A stretch of 64,000 bases of DNA from Fibrivirga algicola (GCF_011742925.1 NZ_WAEL01000010.1:218880-282879); one strand, 5' to 3'. Shown: positions 1 to 9,140, counted from the stretch's first letter. Program-made: numbers and translations. Notes: generated from the letters alone by a model not told the origin.

Positions 1-1106
1 ACGGCGTTGATGTCGACTAGAGCATCGGCAGGTTTACCCAATTTAGCGCGGGCTTCGGCACGAATCAGGTACACTTCGGCAATCCGGATCAGGTAAGCGG
101 GGTCGGTGCCGGTGGGGTTGCGGTAATAGAGTCTACCGTACCAGAGATTACCTGGAGCCGCCGTTTGGCCAATGACTGCCGACCGATTACCACCTATGGC
201 CGGATTGTTCAGCAGTGTCACCAACTGCGCATTGGGTGCCCATTCCCGTCGACCGCTCAGTGCTGGTGGGAGCCACCAGTTGAAATGCCCATTTTTAAAC
301 GAGTTGGAATAAGCCAGCTCAAATACTGACTCCGTGGTGTTCACGGCATTATTGGCGAAGAACGCGTTGTAGGGTTTCACCAGTTTGTAGTTCGTTGCAT
401 CGTCGATTAGCCTCGTCGCATAGGCGTCGGCCTGCTCCCATTCCTGCCGGTAGAGGTGATACCGCGCCCGTAGCGCCCAGACCGTTTTGCGCGTGACGCG
501 GTTGCGGTTGGTCGTTGCGGCCAGCAGTGGTTCGGCTGCTGTCAGGTCTTTCAGTACTTGTGCGTAAGTATCGGCCAGACTACTGCGGGTGATACCTGTG
601 TTTTCTGTAGCAGAGCGGGTTGGTTTCAGCACCAGTTGCACGCCACCCCAGCCTCGTGCCAGATCGAAATAAGCCAACGCCCGAATGGCCAGCGCCTCGC
701 CCTGAATCTGTCCTTTGCGCGCCTCGGTCAACAGCGGGTCAGTCAGCGTCGGAACGGTTTCGAGCAGGTAATTCGCTGCCAGAATAGTCTGGTAAATGCC
801 CTGCCACGCCTGCGACACGTACCCATTATCGGCGGTCAGCTTACGGGCGGTAATCTCCTGCGGCGCCCCCTGTGAACCCGTCCATTGAATATCGCCTCCC
901 GATAGGTACGATAGCGCCGGGAAGTTCGACCCATAATAATTATCATTGCCCAGGCGGTTGTACAGCCCGTTTAAGGCCACCTCGGCCGTATTCGCTGACG
1001 TAATTGCCCGTTGTTCGTCAACCTGCAATACGGGCTGAACCTCAAGGAAATTGTTGCATCCTGCAAGTAGGAAGAGCAGTGGAAGGAAGAATTTTGTCTT
1101 GTTCAT
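1..1106 (-). CDS. SusD/RagB family nutrient-binding outer membrane lipoprotein (3' end beyond window)
   Basis: This is the surface-exposed glycan- or nutrient-binding partner of a SusC transporter. Reading the minus strand from ATG at 1106 gives about 368 uninterrupted codons to the window edge, so the C-terminus is missing. The N-terminus is a lipoprotein signal ending in LLFLLAGC, with the lipidated Cys near residue 18. Next come the SusD-type segments NTAEVALNGLYNRL, ALAIRALAYFDLARGWGGV and the late AYLIRIAEVYLIRAEA helix typical of RagB/SusD. It lies 129 bp downstream of susC on the same strand, the standard SusCD order. The substrate cannot be told from sequence; no glycoside hydrolase is nearby. 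Family assignment is confident. Confidence 0.9.
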   Translation of the reverse strand, partial: MNKTKFFLPLLFLLAGCNNFLEVQPVLQVDEQRAITSANTAEVALNGLYNRLGNDNYYGSNFPALSYLSGGDIQWTGSQGAPQEITARKLTADNGYVSQAWQGIYQTILAANYLLETVPTLTDPLLTEARKGQIQGEALAIRALAYFDLARGWGGVQLVLKPTRSATENTGITRSSLADTYAQVLKDLTAAEPLLAATTNRNRVTRKTVWALRARYHLYRQEWEQADAYATRLIDDATNYKLVKPYNAFFANNAVNTTESVFELAYSNSFKNGHFNWWLPPALSGRREWAPNAQLVTLLNNPAIGGNRSAVIGQTAAPGNLWYGRLYYRNPTGTDPAYLIRIAEVYLIRAEARAKLGKPADALVDINA

Positions 1107-1117
1107 AGTGGAGGTTG

Positions 1118-1233
1118 CCCTCACCCCCAGCCCCTCTCCCACGTTGGGAGAGGGGAGTCGCTCTACAGTAGCTTAGCTAATTAGCGGAGCATTGCTCCCC
1201 TCTCCTGTAGGGGAGAGGGGCCGGGGGTGAGGG
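1118..1233. repeat. Nested GC-rich inverted repeat in the susC-susD gap
   Basis: The outer arms are CCCTCACCCCC... (from 1118) and ...GGGGGTGAGGG (to 1233). Each half also folds by itself: CCCCTCTCCC/GGGAGAGGGG at 1131-1155 and CCCCTCTCC/GGGAGAGGGG at 1197-1220. It sits between susC and susD in the transcribed direction, where it could stabilise or partly terminate the message. It may equally be a mobile REP-like repeat. Confidence 0.75.
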
Positions 1234-1235
1234 AT

Positions 1236-4200
1236 TTACAATGTCAGATTAAGGCCAAACTGGGCGGTTCTTGGGATGGGGGGCGTACCCAGGTCCTGGC
1301 CCTGCGTGCTTTGGTTGGCGGTTACGTTTACCTCCGGGTCTGGTCCCTGGTACTTGCTGATCAGGAATAGGTTCGAGCCGTTGTAATACACCCGCGCCGA
1401 CGAGATACCCACTTTGCGTAGCCATACTCTGGGCAGTGTGTACCCCAGTACCACGCTGCTAAGCCGGATGAATGAGCCATCTTCGATGAATCGGCTGTTT
1501 GGGTTCAGGTTGTAGTTGTTGCCCAGCGTCGTGATGCGGGGAACGTCGGTGATGTCGCCGGCTTTCTGCCAGCGGTTCAACTGGTTCTTGTTAATCGCCC
1601 GCCGGTCATCCCGCGTTCCGCCCGATTCGTGGAAGAAGCGGTTGTTGTTGTTAACCAGATTGCCCGATGTGAAATTGACCAGCACCGACAAATCAAAGCC
1701 CTTGTAGGCCACCGTGTTATTCAGACCGCCGACAAAATTGGGTAGTGCCGTACCGACATACTGCCGGTCGGCCGCCGTGATCACACCGTCTTTGTTGTAA
1801 TCGTCGTAGATGGCATCGCCCGTTTCGGGGTTTACGCCCAACTGCTTATACACGAAGAACGCGTGGTACGGATAGCCCTGCACCAGTCGCTCCACGTTGT
1901 AGCTGGCATCGACCGGGATCGACAGTTTTTCGATGCGGTTCTTGTTGGTCGAAATGTTGAAATTGGTACTCCAGGTCAGGCCTTTGCTTTGGATGTTGAC
2001 CGTGTTCAGGCCAAACTCAAGGCCCCGGTTGCTCACCTCGCCGTCGTTGCGGAAGATGCTCGAAAAGCCCGTGCTTTGCGCCAGGGGCACCTGAATCAGC
2101 AGGTCGTAGGTGTACTTTTCGTAGGCGTTCACTTCCAGCGCCACACGGTTATTGAACAGGCCGATATTCAGCCCGGCGTTGATCTGGCGGGTGGTTTCCC
2201 ACTTCAAATCGGGGTTGGCCAGTTGCGTTGGGAACGTACCTGGATTGTCCTGGTAGTTGTAGCCGCCGCCCCACAACCCGCGCGACGCAAAGTCGTTGAT
2301 GCCGTTCTGGTTGCCCGTCCAGCCAATGCTTGCTCGCAGTTTCAGGTCGCTGATCGCCCGCACGTCCTGCAAGAAGTTTTCCTGCTTGATCTGCCACGCT
2401 ACGCCCGCCGATGGGAAATAGCCCCAACGATGATTGGCCCCAAACCGGCTCGACGCATCGGCCCGCAGGCTGGCTTCAACGAAGTATTTACGGGCAAAAC
2501 TGTAGTCGACCCGCCCGAAGAAGGATGTAAGCCGGTTCACGCTGCGGTTCGACGAGGAGGTAGTTACCGAAGCCGAGGCAATCTGCTTGAAATCGTCGGA
2601 GGGGAAGTTGGTGCCCTGAGCCAGGGTTTGTTTGGTGGTGTTACCCTGAATTGTGTTGCCGATCAGCACCCCGAACGAGTGCTCACCGCCGAATGTCTTG
2701 CGGTAGTTCAGCGTCTGCTCGTTGATCCAGATCATGCTTTGGCTGAGGCTCGAGGTAGCCAATCCCTTGCTGGCCGCGCCCCGGTTGGTGAGCGTGTTCC
2801 AGTACTCATTTTCATCGTAGAGGTTGTAATCCAGACTCCAGCTACTGCGCAATTTCAGGTCCGGCAGTACGTCCCACTCGCCATATATATTGCCGATGTA
2901 CCGTGTACTCACCGACTGCATATCGGTATTATTAATCAGCACGTCGAGGTTATCGAAACCGGCCCATTTGGCGTACGTACCATCCGCGTTGAACTTGGGC
3001 AGGTACGTAGGCGTGTGTAGCGCCGCCTGCAAAATACCACCCTGTGGTCCGTCTCCCACCCGCGCGTTCGTCCGGTTCGATTGCGAAAAGATGTTGCTCG
3101 TACCAATCCGAATCTTATCGGTCAGCTCATGGTCGAGGTTGAGTTTGAAGCTGGCTCGCGCAAAGTCGTTGGTGCGGAGCGTGGCCTGCTGGCTGGTGTA
3201 GCCGCCGCCGAGGTAAAAGCGCGTCTGCTGATTACCACCCGATACGCTCAGGTCGTAATTCTGCAACGCACCCGCCCGGAAAATGTCGCTCAGCCGGTCA
3301 TAGGTCTGTTGCTCTTCGGGTAAGCCGCGTCCCCCCTCGGCAACGGGGCGAAATGGGCGGGTAGCCAATGGTTTGCCGTCGTTCACCCAGGCTTCGTTAA
3401 TGATCGTGGCGTGTTCGGGGCCGGTAACCAGATCCCAAAGCTTGGGTGCCCACGCCTGCCCGGCCGAGGTGTTGAACGTTACCTTCGTTTTGGCATTATA
3501 CGTACCCCGTTTGGTCGTGATCACCACTACGCCGTTGGCCGCACGAGCGCCGTAAATGGCCGTGGCTTCGGCATCTTTCAGAATCGAAATCGATTCGATA
3601 TCAGCGGGATTAATGTCGGCCAGTGGGTTATTGGCCTGCCCCTGCGTCGTGATTTTCTGAAGGCTATTGTTATTGATAAACACGCCATCGACCACATAGA
3701 GTGGGTCGTTGCTGGCGTTGATTGAGGTGTTGCCCCGAATACGGAAGTAGAGGCCGTCGCCCGGTACGCCCGTGTTGGCCGATACCTGAACGCCCGCCAC
3801 GCGCCCCTGCAATTGCTGCTCGAAGCTGGCAACGGGCCGCGTTTTTAGTTCGTCGGCATTAAGTTGCGAAACGGCCCCGATCACTTTTCTGCGATCCTGC
3901 GTGCCATAGCCAACCACTACCAGTTCGGTTAGTTGAGCCGGTGACTCGTCCAGCGTAATGTCAATCTGGGTGGAGCTGCCCACATTGCCTACCGTCGCTT
4001 CTGTGTTGGTGTACCCGATAGCCGACACAACCAGGACTTGTCCGGGACCGGCCGTGATCGAGTAGCGGCCGTTGCCATCGGTGCTCGTTCCCCGATTGGA
4101 CCCTTTGGTAACAATATTGGCGCCGGGGATGGCTTCGCCTGCCTTAGATCGTACCGTTCCGGAAATTGTAGCTGTTTGCGCCTGTGCCTTGCCGGGCAGC

Positions 4201-4253
4201 AATCCGCTGGTGAGTAGCAGAAAAATGGCTACTAATCGAATAAAAATTCGCAT
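1236..4253 (-). CDS. SusC/RagA family TonB-linked outer membrane transporter
   Basis: This is the outer-membrane pore that imports a large nutrient using TonB energy with the SusD lipoprotein. I start it at ATG 4253 (1005 aa) because a signal peptide MRIFIRLVAIFLLL...AQA follows directly; the frame extends upstream only through a GTG at 4376 into a hairpin-rich leader. Residues 28-105 form the carboxypeptidase D regulatory-like domain that heads SusC proteins. The TonB box-like ELVVVGYG is at 110-117, then the plug (LQGRVAGVQV, PLYVVDGV, AIYGARAANGVVVITTKRG) and a long beta barrel ending in a C-terminal aromatic/hydrophobic strand (QFGLNLTL). It is followed by susD. The substrate is unknown. 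Confidence 0.93.
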   Translation of the reverse strand: MRIFIRLVAIFLLLTSGLLPGKAQAQTATISGTVRSKAGEAIPGANIVTKGSNRGTSTDGNGRYSITAGPGQVLVVSAIGYTNTEATVGNVGSSTQIDITLDESPAQLTELVVVGYGTQDRRKVIGAVSQLNADELKTRPVASFEQQLQGRVAGVQVSANTGVPGDGLYFRIRGNTSINASNDPLYVVDGVFINNNSLQKITTQGQANNPLADINPADIESISILKDAEATAIYGARAANGVVVITTKRGTYNAKTKVTFNTSAGQAWAPKLWDLVTGPEHATIINEAWVNDGKPLATRPFRPVAEGGRGLPEEQQTYDRLSDIFRAGALQNYDLSVSGGNQQTRFYLGGGYTSQQATLRTNDFARASFKLNLDHELTDKIRIGTSNIFSQSNRTNARVGDGPQGGILQAALHTPTYLPKFNADGTYAKWAGFDNLDVLINNTDMQSVSTRYIGNIYGEWDVLPDLKLRSSWSLDYNLYDENEYWNTLTNRGAASKGLATSSLSQSMIWINEQTLNYRKTFGGEHSFGVLIGNTIQGNTTKQTLAQGTNFPSDDFKQIASASVTTSSSNRSVNRLTSFFGRVDYSFARKYFVEASLRADASSRFGANHRWGYFPSAGVAWQIKQENFLQDVRAISDLKLRASIGWTGNQNGINDFASRGLWGGGYNYQDNPGTFPTQLANPDLKWETTRQINAGLNIGLFNNRVALEVNAYEKYTYDLLIQVPLAQSTGFSSIFRNDGEVSNRGLEFGLNTVNIQSKGLTWSTNFNISTNKNRIEKLSIPVDASYNVERLVQGYPYHAFFVYKQLGVNPETGDAIYDDYNKDGVITAADRQYVGTALPNFVGGLNNTVAYKGFDLSVLVNFTSGNLVNNNNRFFHESGGTRDDRRAINKNQLNRWQKAGDITDVPRITTLGNNYNLNPNSRFIEDGSFIRLSSVVLGYTLPRVWLRKVGISSARVYYNGSNLFLISKYQGPDPEVNVTANQSTQGQDLGTPPIPRTAQFGLNLTL

Positions 4254-4276
4254 TATTGTAGTGGTTACGTGAAAAA

Positions 4277-4377
4277 TGAGGTCTTGCCGGACCTTGTTTG
4301 TACCAGCCGAAACGGTTGCCGCCGTTTCGGCTTTTTCATTATTAGTGCTCAACCTAATTGCCGTCAGGCTGAGCACT
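4277..4377. promoter_or_regulatory. Three stacked stem-loops in the susC leader
   Basis: Upstream of the susC ATG lie three inverted repeats: AGGTC/GACCT around 4279-4293, an 11-bp perfect stem AGCCGAAACGG (4305-4315) with CCGTTTCGGCT (4322-4332), and AGTGCTCA (4344-4351) with TGAGCACT (4370-4377). On the plus strand the middle one is followed by five Ts, so it could terminate plus-strand RNA. On the minus strand all three would be in the susC 5' leader. Function is inferred only from position. Confidence 0.5.
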
Positions 4378-4464
4378 GTATGCGTACTGTGGTGTGTTGA
4401 AAAAAGGGTGTTGTTTCTGAGTAGTTGCTTGGCTGTCCCGCGTCCGGGTTGGGTGTAAGGCTAT

Positions 4465-5283
4465 TCAATCCTGAATGCGCTTGGCGAAACGGTGGTAGAA
4501 CGGCGTTTTGCTGCTGGCATTTTTGGGTTTTTTATTACCCGTAATGATCGGAATATACATAACCCGCCGACGGCTTGAGGCCCCGAGGTTTGGCGACTGC
4601 TCTACGCGGTGCCACAGGTTGCCGTTATGGATGGTGAGGTCACCCGCTTCAATATCGAAACCCACTTCCCGGCGGTCGGGGCGGTGGTCGATGAACTGCT
4701 TTTTACGGAAGAGGGTCATCAGTGCATGCTGCCGATGAGTACCGGGTAGAACCCGCAGGCCGCCATTGCTTTGGGGGCAGTCGTCGAGGTGCAGACCAAC
4801 GTTCAGCATGGGCAGAATACGTTGCCCCAGAAACAGGTCGCGCGGGCTGTCGGTATGCCAGCCCATCCGCGAAAAGTTGCTTTCCGGTGTTCTGACGTAG
4901 TGATTCACTACCAGCCCGTCTTTCTCCTGCGGACTGATCCGACCCTCATACGGAGCCAGAAGCTGCGTTAATCCCTGCAACCGATCGTCGTTCAGGAAAG
5001 CTTCCAGAATCGGGCTAAACTGCGAAGCAAATGCAAACCGTTGCACAATCCGCTGGCCCTGTTCGTCGTAGCCGTATTTAATGGGCGTACCGTTTACTTT
5101 TTCTCTGTTTTCTGCCAGCCATTGCTGTTCAATCCACTGAATTTCAGACAAAAAGAGGTTGACTGTTTGCCGGTCGACAAACTGTTTGATATGAATAAAG
5201 CCGTTCTGGTTGAAGAAGGCAAGTTGATCGGCTGTCAGTATCTGCGAAAGCCCCAGGGTGGTTTTGTTGGATGTGAAAAGCAT
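4465..5283 (-). CDS. Phytanoyl-CoA dioxygenase (PhyH) family Fe(II)/2-oxoglutarate oxygenase
   Basis: A 272-aa protein of the non-haem iron, 2-oxoglutarate-dependent hydroxylase family. The iron-binding facial triad is visible as H143 and D145 (GWHTDSP) and the distal H225 (NLWHRVEQSP). Arginines at 238-240 (SSRRRVMYIP) are placed to bind 2-oxoglutarate. The segment NGGLRVLPGTHRQH is a family hallmark. The length is normal and there is no signal peptide, so it is cytoplasmic. Its substrate is unknown; homologues act on small lipids and secondary metabolites. It lies 49 bp downstream of the DUF1684 gene on the same strand and may share its transcript. Confidence 0.85.
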   Translation of the reverse strand: MLFTSNKTTLGLSQILTADQLAFFNQNGFIHIKQFVDRQTVNLFLSEIQWIEQQWLAENREKVNGTPIKYGYDEQGQRIVQRFAFASQFSPILEAFLNDDRLQGLTQLLAPYEGRISPQEKDGLVVNHYVRTPESNFSRMGWHTDSPRDLFLGQRILPMLNVGLHLDDCPQSNGGLRVLPGTHRQHALMTLFRKKQFIDHRPDRREVGFDIEAGDLTIHNGNLWHRVEQSPNLGASSRRRVMYIPIITGNKKPKNASSKTPFYHRFAKRIQD

Positions 5284-5332
5284 GCTGAACGTGTTTTGTT
5301 TACTGGTTCACTAGTTGTTGGCACTGGTCGAT

Positions 5333-6262
5333 TTAATGGGTTCCGTAGCGTTTTTCACCAGCCGTTACAGCCACCGCCAGCCGATTTTGCTTTGGTGGGA
5401 GTGGGCAGGTGGCAAATGGTGTAAAGGCACAGGGTGGATTGATGCTCCGGTTGAAATCAATCACGGTTTGACCGTCTACCCCCGGCTTATCGACATACAG
5501 AAACCGGCCCGATCCATAGGTGTCGTGGGTGTTCGTGGCGTCGCCGAAGAGAATAAAGAGTTTGTCGCCTTCGCTAATGGCGTCGAGGCGCTGGGTCTTT
5601 CCATCCAGGTCGAACACCAAAGTTCCAGCCAGGGGCTGTTGGGCCGTTTGGCCTGTCACGTCCAGAATCGGGATGGTCCGTGCTTCGGTGGAGAGTTCGA
5701 ACTGGGCTTTAACCCGAAACGATTCGTCGGCGGGGAAGCGGTCTATGCCCTTAAATTCGGTCGGCAATGGACTCTGGAGGTCGCGTAACCGCAGGGCATA
5801 TCGGCTACCACGCTTGATGACAAACGCCCGCAATGATCCTGAGGTCAGTGTGACAGGCTTAGTTAGTTCGGGCGCAAAAAGGGTGGTCGGCCTGGTTATC
5901 GGCTCGTTGTTGGCCTGTACCGCCGCGCCCGGAGCCGCCTCGAACTGAACTACACCGTTTGCCAGCCGGAACGTACCCAGCCGAGTAGGCGCTTTGCCTG
6001 CCGGTAGGGTAAGGTCATTGCCAGCAGCAGTACCTGCTTTGTTGTCGCCGTCTTTCAACCAGAACAAGCCAGCCAGATTCAGCCAGCCCGTTTCGCTTGT
6101 CAACGACTCGATCCGTTGCCGGTGCCAGCTATCCAGTTGCTCGCGGTATGAGGGGGTATCCGTTCTGAAACCGACCAATCCTACCAGAGCAAGTCCCCAA
6201 ATCCAGAAGAAGGTGGTGGCATAGGGGTTTGTTGGCCCTGCTTCACGCTGTAATTCGTCCAT
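5333..6262 (-). CDS. DUF1684 domain-containing protein
   Basis: A 309-aa protein with an N-terminal membrane segment or uncleaved signal (about residues 17-32, TTFFWIWGLALVGLVGF), then a DUF1684 domain. The family hallmarks are SETGWLNLAGLFWLKDGDN near the start and DFNRSINPPCAFTPFATCPLP near the end, the latter with two Cys. The biochemical role of DUF1684 is not established. The start is 4 bp from the stop of the upstream ACT-domain gene, so the two are almost surely co-transcribed. Confidence 0.85.
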   Translation of the reverse strand: MDELQREAGPTNPYATTFFWIWGLALVGLVGFRTDTPSYREQLDSWHRQRIESLTSETGWLNLAGLFWLKDGDNKAGTAAGNDLTLPAGKAPTRLGTFRLANGVVQFEAAPGAAVQANNEPITRPTTLFAPELTKPVTLTSGSLRAFVIKRGSRYALRLRDLQSPLPTEFKGIDRFPADESFRVKAQFELSTEARTIPILDVTGQTAQQPLAGTLVFDLDGKTQRLDAISEGDKLFILFGDATNTHDTYGSGRFLYVDKPGVDGQTVIDFNRSINPPCAFTPFATCPLPPKQNRLAVAVTAGEKRYGTH

Positions 6263-6266
6263 TGTA

Positions 6267-6521
6267 TTAGTTGGTTTGTTGTACGCTGACCAATCCCCGA
6301 ACCGACCGTAATTGAAAGTCGATGAGCGATAAATGCCGTTCGTCGCTTACCTGCAGCGTTAGCCGCCCGTTTACCAGCGTCCCGTTTGCTTCAAAGGACA
6401 GACCCATAATCCGACAGTGCTCACCCTGCAGAATGGCATTGGCAATGTCGCTTACGAAATTGAGCCGGTCGAAGCCTGTAATCTGGTAGACCGATTGGTG
6501 AGTGGTCAGCGATTGGAACAT
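6267..6521 (-). CDS. Small ACT-domain protein (RelA/SpoT C-terminal ACT-like)
   Basis: An 84-aa protein that is essentially one ACT domain. The pattern YQITGFDRLNFVSDIANAI...GLSFEANGTLVNGRLTLQVSD followed by LIDFQLRSVRGLVSVQQ resembles the regulatory ACT module at the C-terminus of RelA/SpoT stringent-response enzymes, where it senses amino-acid or ribosome state. No synthetase or hydrolase domain is attached. ATG at 6521 is the only sensible start. It is the first gene of a two-gene unit with the DUF1684 gene (4 bp apart). A regulatory ligand-binding role is inferred. Confidence 0.65.
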   Translation of the reverse strand: MFQSLTTHQSVYQITGFDRLNFVSDIANAILQGEHCRIMGLSFEANGTLVNGRLTLQVSDERHLSLIDFQLRSVRGLVSVQQTN

Positions 6522-6895
6522 AGTATGTATTGTCTATAGAATTAATAGAGTAATTTGTTGAATGAAAAGGCCAGTTAACTACTGACCCGGGTAAGCTGTT
6601 CCGAACGACGTGTGCGTTGTGGTTCGCTGGCAAAGTTGAGAAGCAAAAAATACTTCTGCAAGAAAAATATAAAAAAATGATTGTCAGTTACTTATGAAAT
6701 ACTCTATCGGGTTTAGGGACTAATAGGGTTTATTCGATGGACTAACCAGACAAGTCATTCATTGTCAACATAGAGGACGTTAGGTAAGGTACTCCGGCAG
6801 GGCAGTAGTCAAATTGCACAGTCTTATCAGGTACGTTGCTGTAATCCCTTCGACGCGAAACTGAGGATCTATAAGATACCCTACCGCTTTTGACT
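6522..6895. other. Gene-free gap between ACT gene and MFS gene
   Basis: This 374-bp stretch contains no open frame that looks like protein and no clear terminator hairpin. It has an AT-rich patch (about 6645-6680, runs of A) that could be promoter-associated for the minus-strand ACT gene, and one copy of the CAGGTACGT word at 6828-6836. Nothing else is recognised. Confidence 0.5.
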
Positions 6896-8137
6896 TCAGA
6901 CTGTTTCCTGACGGATAAACCGGATGAAGAAAAACCAGCCGAGTAGCGCCATCAACCCCGCCATGACCAGTGGTAAACTCAGGTTGATGGTCTCGATATA
7001 ACCAGCAATGATGGGCGGTGTAGCAAATGCTGCCGATAGCACCGACTGGTTGATACCCATGATTTTTCCCTGCTCACCAGCCTGAGCACTGGCCGACACC
7101 AACGACGTGGCATTGGGCGAAGTGAGGCCCTGAAAAAAGGCCATCAGCGGGGCGATCAAAAAAACCTGCCACGACTGCTGCGGCAGCAGAAAGCACCAGA
7201 GTGCCAGCGCCAGTCCCAGCACACTAACGCGCAGAATCTGTTGCGGCGTGTATAGCACCGACAGTCGTCGCACCACCAACCCCTGCATGATGACGATACA
7301 AAGCCCCACGAAACCGAAGTAGCGGCCAATATGAACCTGATCGAAATCGAACCGTTTGAGCAGGTACACCGAAAAAAACTGGGTGTAAAAGCTAAAGCCC
7401 AGCGTGTAGAAAAACACCCCGGCAAACAGAAGGCGCATGCGGCGGGTGCTGAATGCTTCGGCCAGGTTACGGAAACCAGTCAGCGGTGTAATAGGCCGTC
7501 GGATGGGGGCTGCCAGTGTTTCACGGAAGGCCAGCAGCACCATCACGATATTCAGAATAGCCAGCAGCGCCGCCGCGTAGAAAGGGGTGCTGAAGTTGAA
7601 CCACGATACGGTTTTGGGATTTGACAGTTCGCCACCCAGCGTTGGGCCAACAATAAAACCCAATCCGAAGGCAACGCCGATTAGTCCGAAGTTTTTGGTC
7701 CGTGAAGCCGTATCGCTCACATCGGCAATGGCCGATTGAATAATGGCGATGTTACCGCCCCCGATACCGTATACAATGCGGCTCAGAAAGAGCATCGGCA
7801 GGCTGCGTGTTTGAATGCCCAGGGCAAAAATGAGGTAGCCAGATAGTGTCAGGAGCAGCGAAAACAGCAACATAGGTTTCCGGCCATACCGGTCAGACAG
7901 GGCACCCAGCAACGGGCCGCCGAAGAAACCCGCGATAGAGAATGAAGCCAGCAGGTAGCCCAGCATAATGGTCCGCTCGTCGATGCTATACGTACCCGCG
8001 AGCAACCCCGAATCGGCCCGTAGCATCAGCGGTGTAATGGTTGGTGTGGCAATACCAACACCCACTACATCGAGAAAAACGGTGAAAAAGATCGTAGTTA
8101 GCGGAAGCCGGTTCGGGGGGCTTTGGAGTTGGGACAT
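6896..8137 (-). CDS. Major facilitator superfamily transporter (TetA/drug-exporter type)
   Basis: A 413-aa, 12-TM proton-driven transporter. The motif A loop between TM2 and TM3 is GALSDRYGRKPML, and TM1 has the DVVGVGIATPTITP pattern of the TetA-like multidrug branch. TM5 has GPTLGGELS, the motif C-like antiporter signature. I chose ATG 8137 (MSQLQSPPN); the frame extends 7 codons further only through a TTG. It is a single gene, with a divergent mazG 125 bp away. The substrate (drug, sugar or siderophore) cannot be read from sequence. Confidence 0.85.
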   Translation of the reverse strand: MSQLQSPPNRLPLTTIFFTVFLDVVGVGIATPTITPLMLRADSGLLAGTYSIDERTIMLGYLLASFSIAGFFGGPLLGALSDRYGRKPMLLFSLLLTLSGYLIFALGIQTRSLPMLFLSRIVYGIGGGNIAIIQSAIADVSDTASRTKNFGLIGVAFGLGFIVGPTLGGELSNPKTVSWFNFSTPFYAAALLAILNIVMVLLAFRETLAAPIRRPITPLTGFRNLAEAFSTRRMRLLFAGVFFYTLGFSFYTQFFSVYLLKRFDFDQVHIGRYFGFVGLCIVIMQGLVVRRLSVLYTPQQILRVSVLGLALALWCFLLPQQSWQVFLIAPLMAFFQGLTSPNATSLVSASAQAGEQGKIMGINQSVLSAAFATPPIIAGYIETINLSLPLVMAGLMALLGWFFFIRFIRQETV

Positions 8138-8262
8138 GGGGTGTTGGGCTTGGAGCAAAAGGCACGGGGCTCAGGATACAGGGCCGAGCCGTTGCTCCTT
8201 GCCATGAGCCAATAAAGCAACTACGCGCTACTGCAAAAAGTTAATCGCCGTATCTTTACTTC

Positions 8263-9087
8263 ATGACGTTTGACCAACTGCCCCCCCGCCGCCAGCAGCA
8301 ACTGATGGCGTTCGATCGCCTGCTGACCATTATGGACGACTTGCGCGAAAAGTGTCCCTGGGACCGTAAACAAACGATGGAGACCCTGCGTCATCTCACC
8401 ATCGAAGAAACCTACGAACTGTCTGACGCTATTCTGGAGGGTGACCGCGCCGAGATCAGAAAGGAAATTGGCGACCTGATGCTCCATATGGTCTTTTACA
8501 GCAAGATTGGCTCGGAAGCGCCCGACGAGGAGCCAACCCGCTTTGATGTAGCCGATGTACTGCACGGTATCTGCGACAAACTGGTTAGCCGGCACCCCCA
8601 TATCTACGGCGATGTAGTGGCCGAAACCGAAGCGGAAGTCAAAGCCAACTGGGAGCAATTGAAGCTCAAAGAAGGCAACAAATCGGTGTTGGGCGGCGTG
8701 CCGCAGTCATTGCCCGCCCTGGTAAAGGCCATGCGTATTCAGGAAAAAGCCCGCGGTGCCGGTTTCGATTGGGACGAAAAAGAGCAGGTTTGGCTGAAAG
8801 TGGAAGAGGAGATGCAGGAGTTCAAAGCCGAATTCAACGCCGACAAAGGCGAACCAATCGACGCTCAGCGCGCCGAAGGTGAATTTGGCGACCTGTTGTT
8901 CTCACTCGTCAACTACGCCCGCTTCATTGATATTAATCCGGAAACGGCGCTGGAGCGGACTAACAAGAAGTTCATTAATCGATTCCAGTATCTCGAAGAG
9001 CGGGCCCGCGCCAACGGCCAGGCACTGCATGAAATGACCCTGGCCGAAATGGACGTGTACTGGAATGAAGCAAAAACGGTACTGTAA
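8263..9087 (+). CDS. mazG: Nucleoside triphosphate pyrophosphohydrolase MazG
   Basis: Hydrolyses (d)NTPs, including damaged ones, to NMP and PPi (house-cleaning). This 274-aa protein has the full two-module MazG layout. The N-terminal module carries the metal motif E48-E49-x2-E52 (TIEETYEL) and E68-x2-D71 (KEIGDLM). The second starts near MRIQEKARGAGFDWDE and carries EEEMQEFKAE and EGEFGDLLF. PWD at residues 32-34 is the usual N-terminal signature. The box TATCTTTA at 8251-8258 resembles the Bacteroidota -7 element and would give a very short leader. It ends in a perfect hairpin terminator. Confidence 0.95.
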   Translation: MTFDQLPPRRQQQLMAFDRLLTIMDDLREKCPWDRKQTMETLRHLTIEETYELSDAILEGDRAEIRKEIGDLMLHMVFYSKIGSEAPDEEPTRFDVADVLHGICDKLVSRHPHIYGDVVAETEAEVKANWEQLKLKEGNKSVLGGVPQSLPALVKAMRIQEKARGAGFDWDEKEQVWLKVEEEMQEFKAEFNADKGEPIDAQRAEGEFGDLLFSLVNYARFIDINPETALERTNKKFINRFQYLEERARANGQALHEMTLAEMDVYWNEAKTVL

Positions 9088-9140
9088 CCAACGCCCGCCA
9101 GCACGTGCCTGTTCCGTTCGTTATCAGGCGTTTACCGCTT

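Noticed and set aside
1863..3020. 385-codon plus-strand open frame opposite susC
   Set aside because: It is antisense to a clear SusC gene; composition is Val/Arg-rich with no domain, and GC-rich codon bias on the minus strand explains the absence of stops.
4309..4337. Part of the susC frame upstream of ATG 4253 as coding sequence (GTG start at 4376)
   Set aside because: It would place 41 residues before a perfect signal peptide and run through stacked hairpins; the ATG at 4253 is far better.
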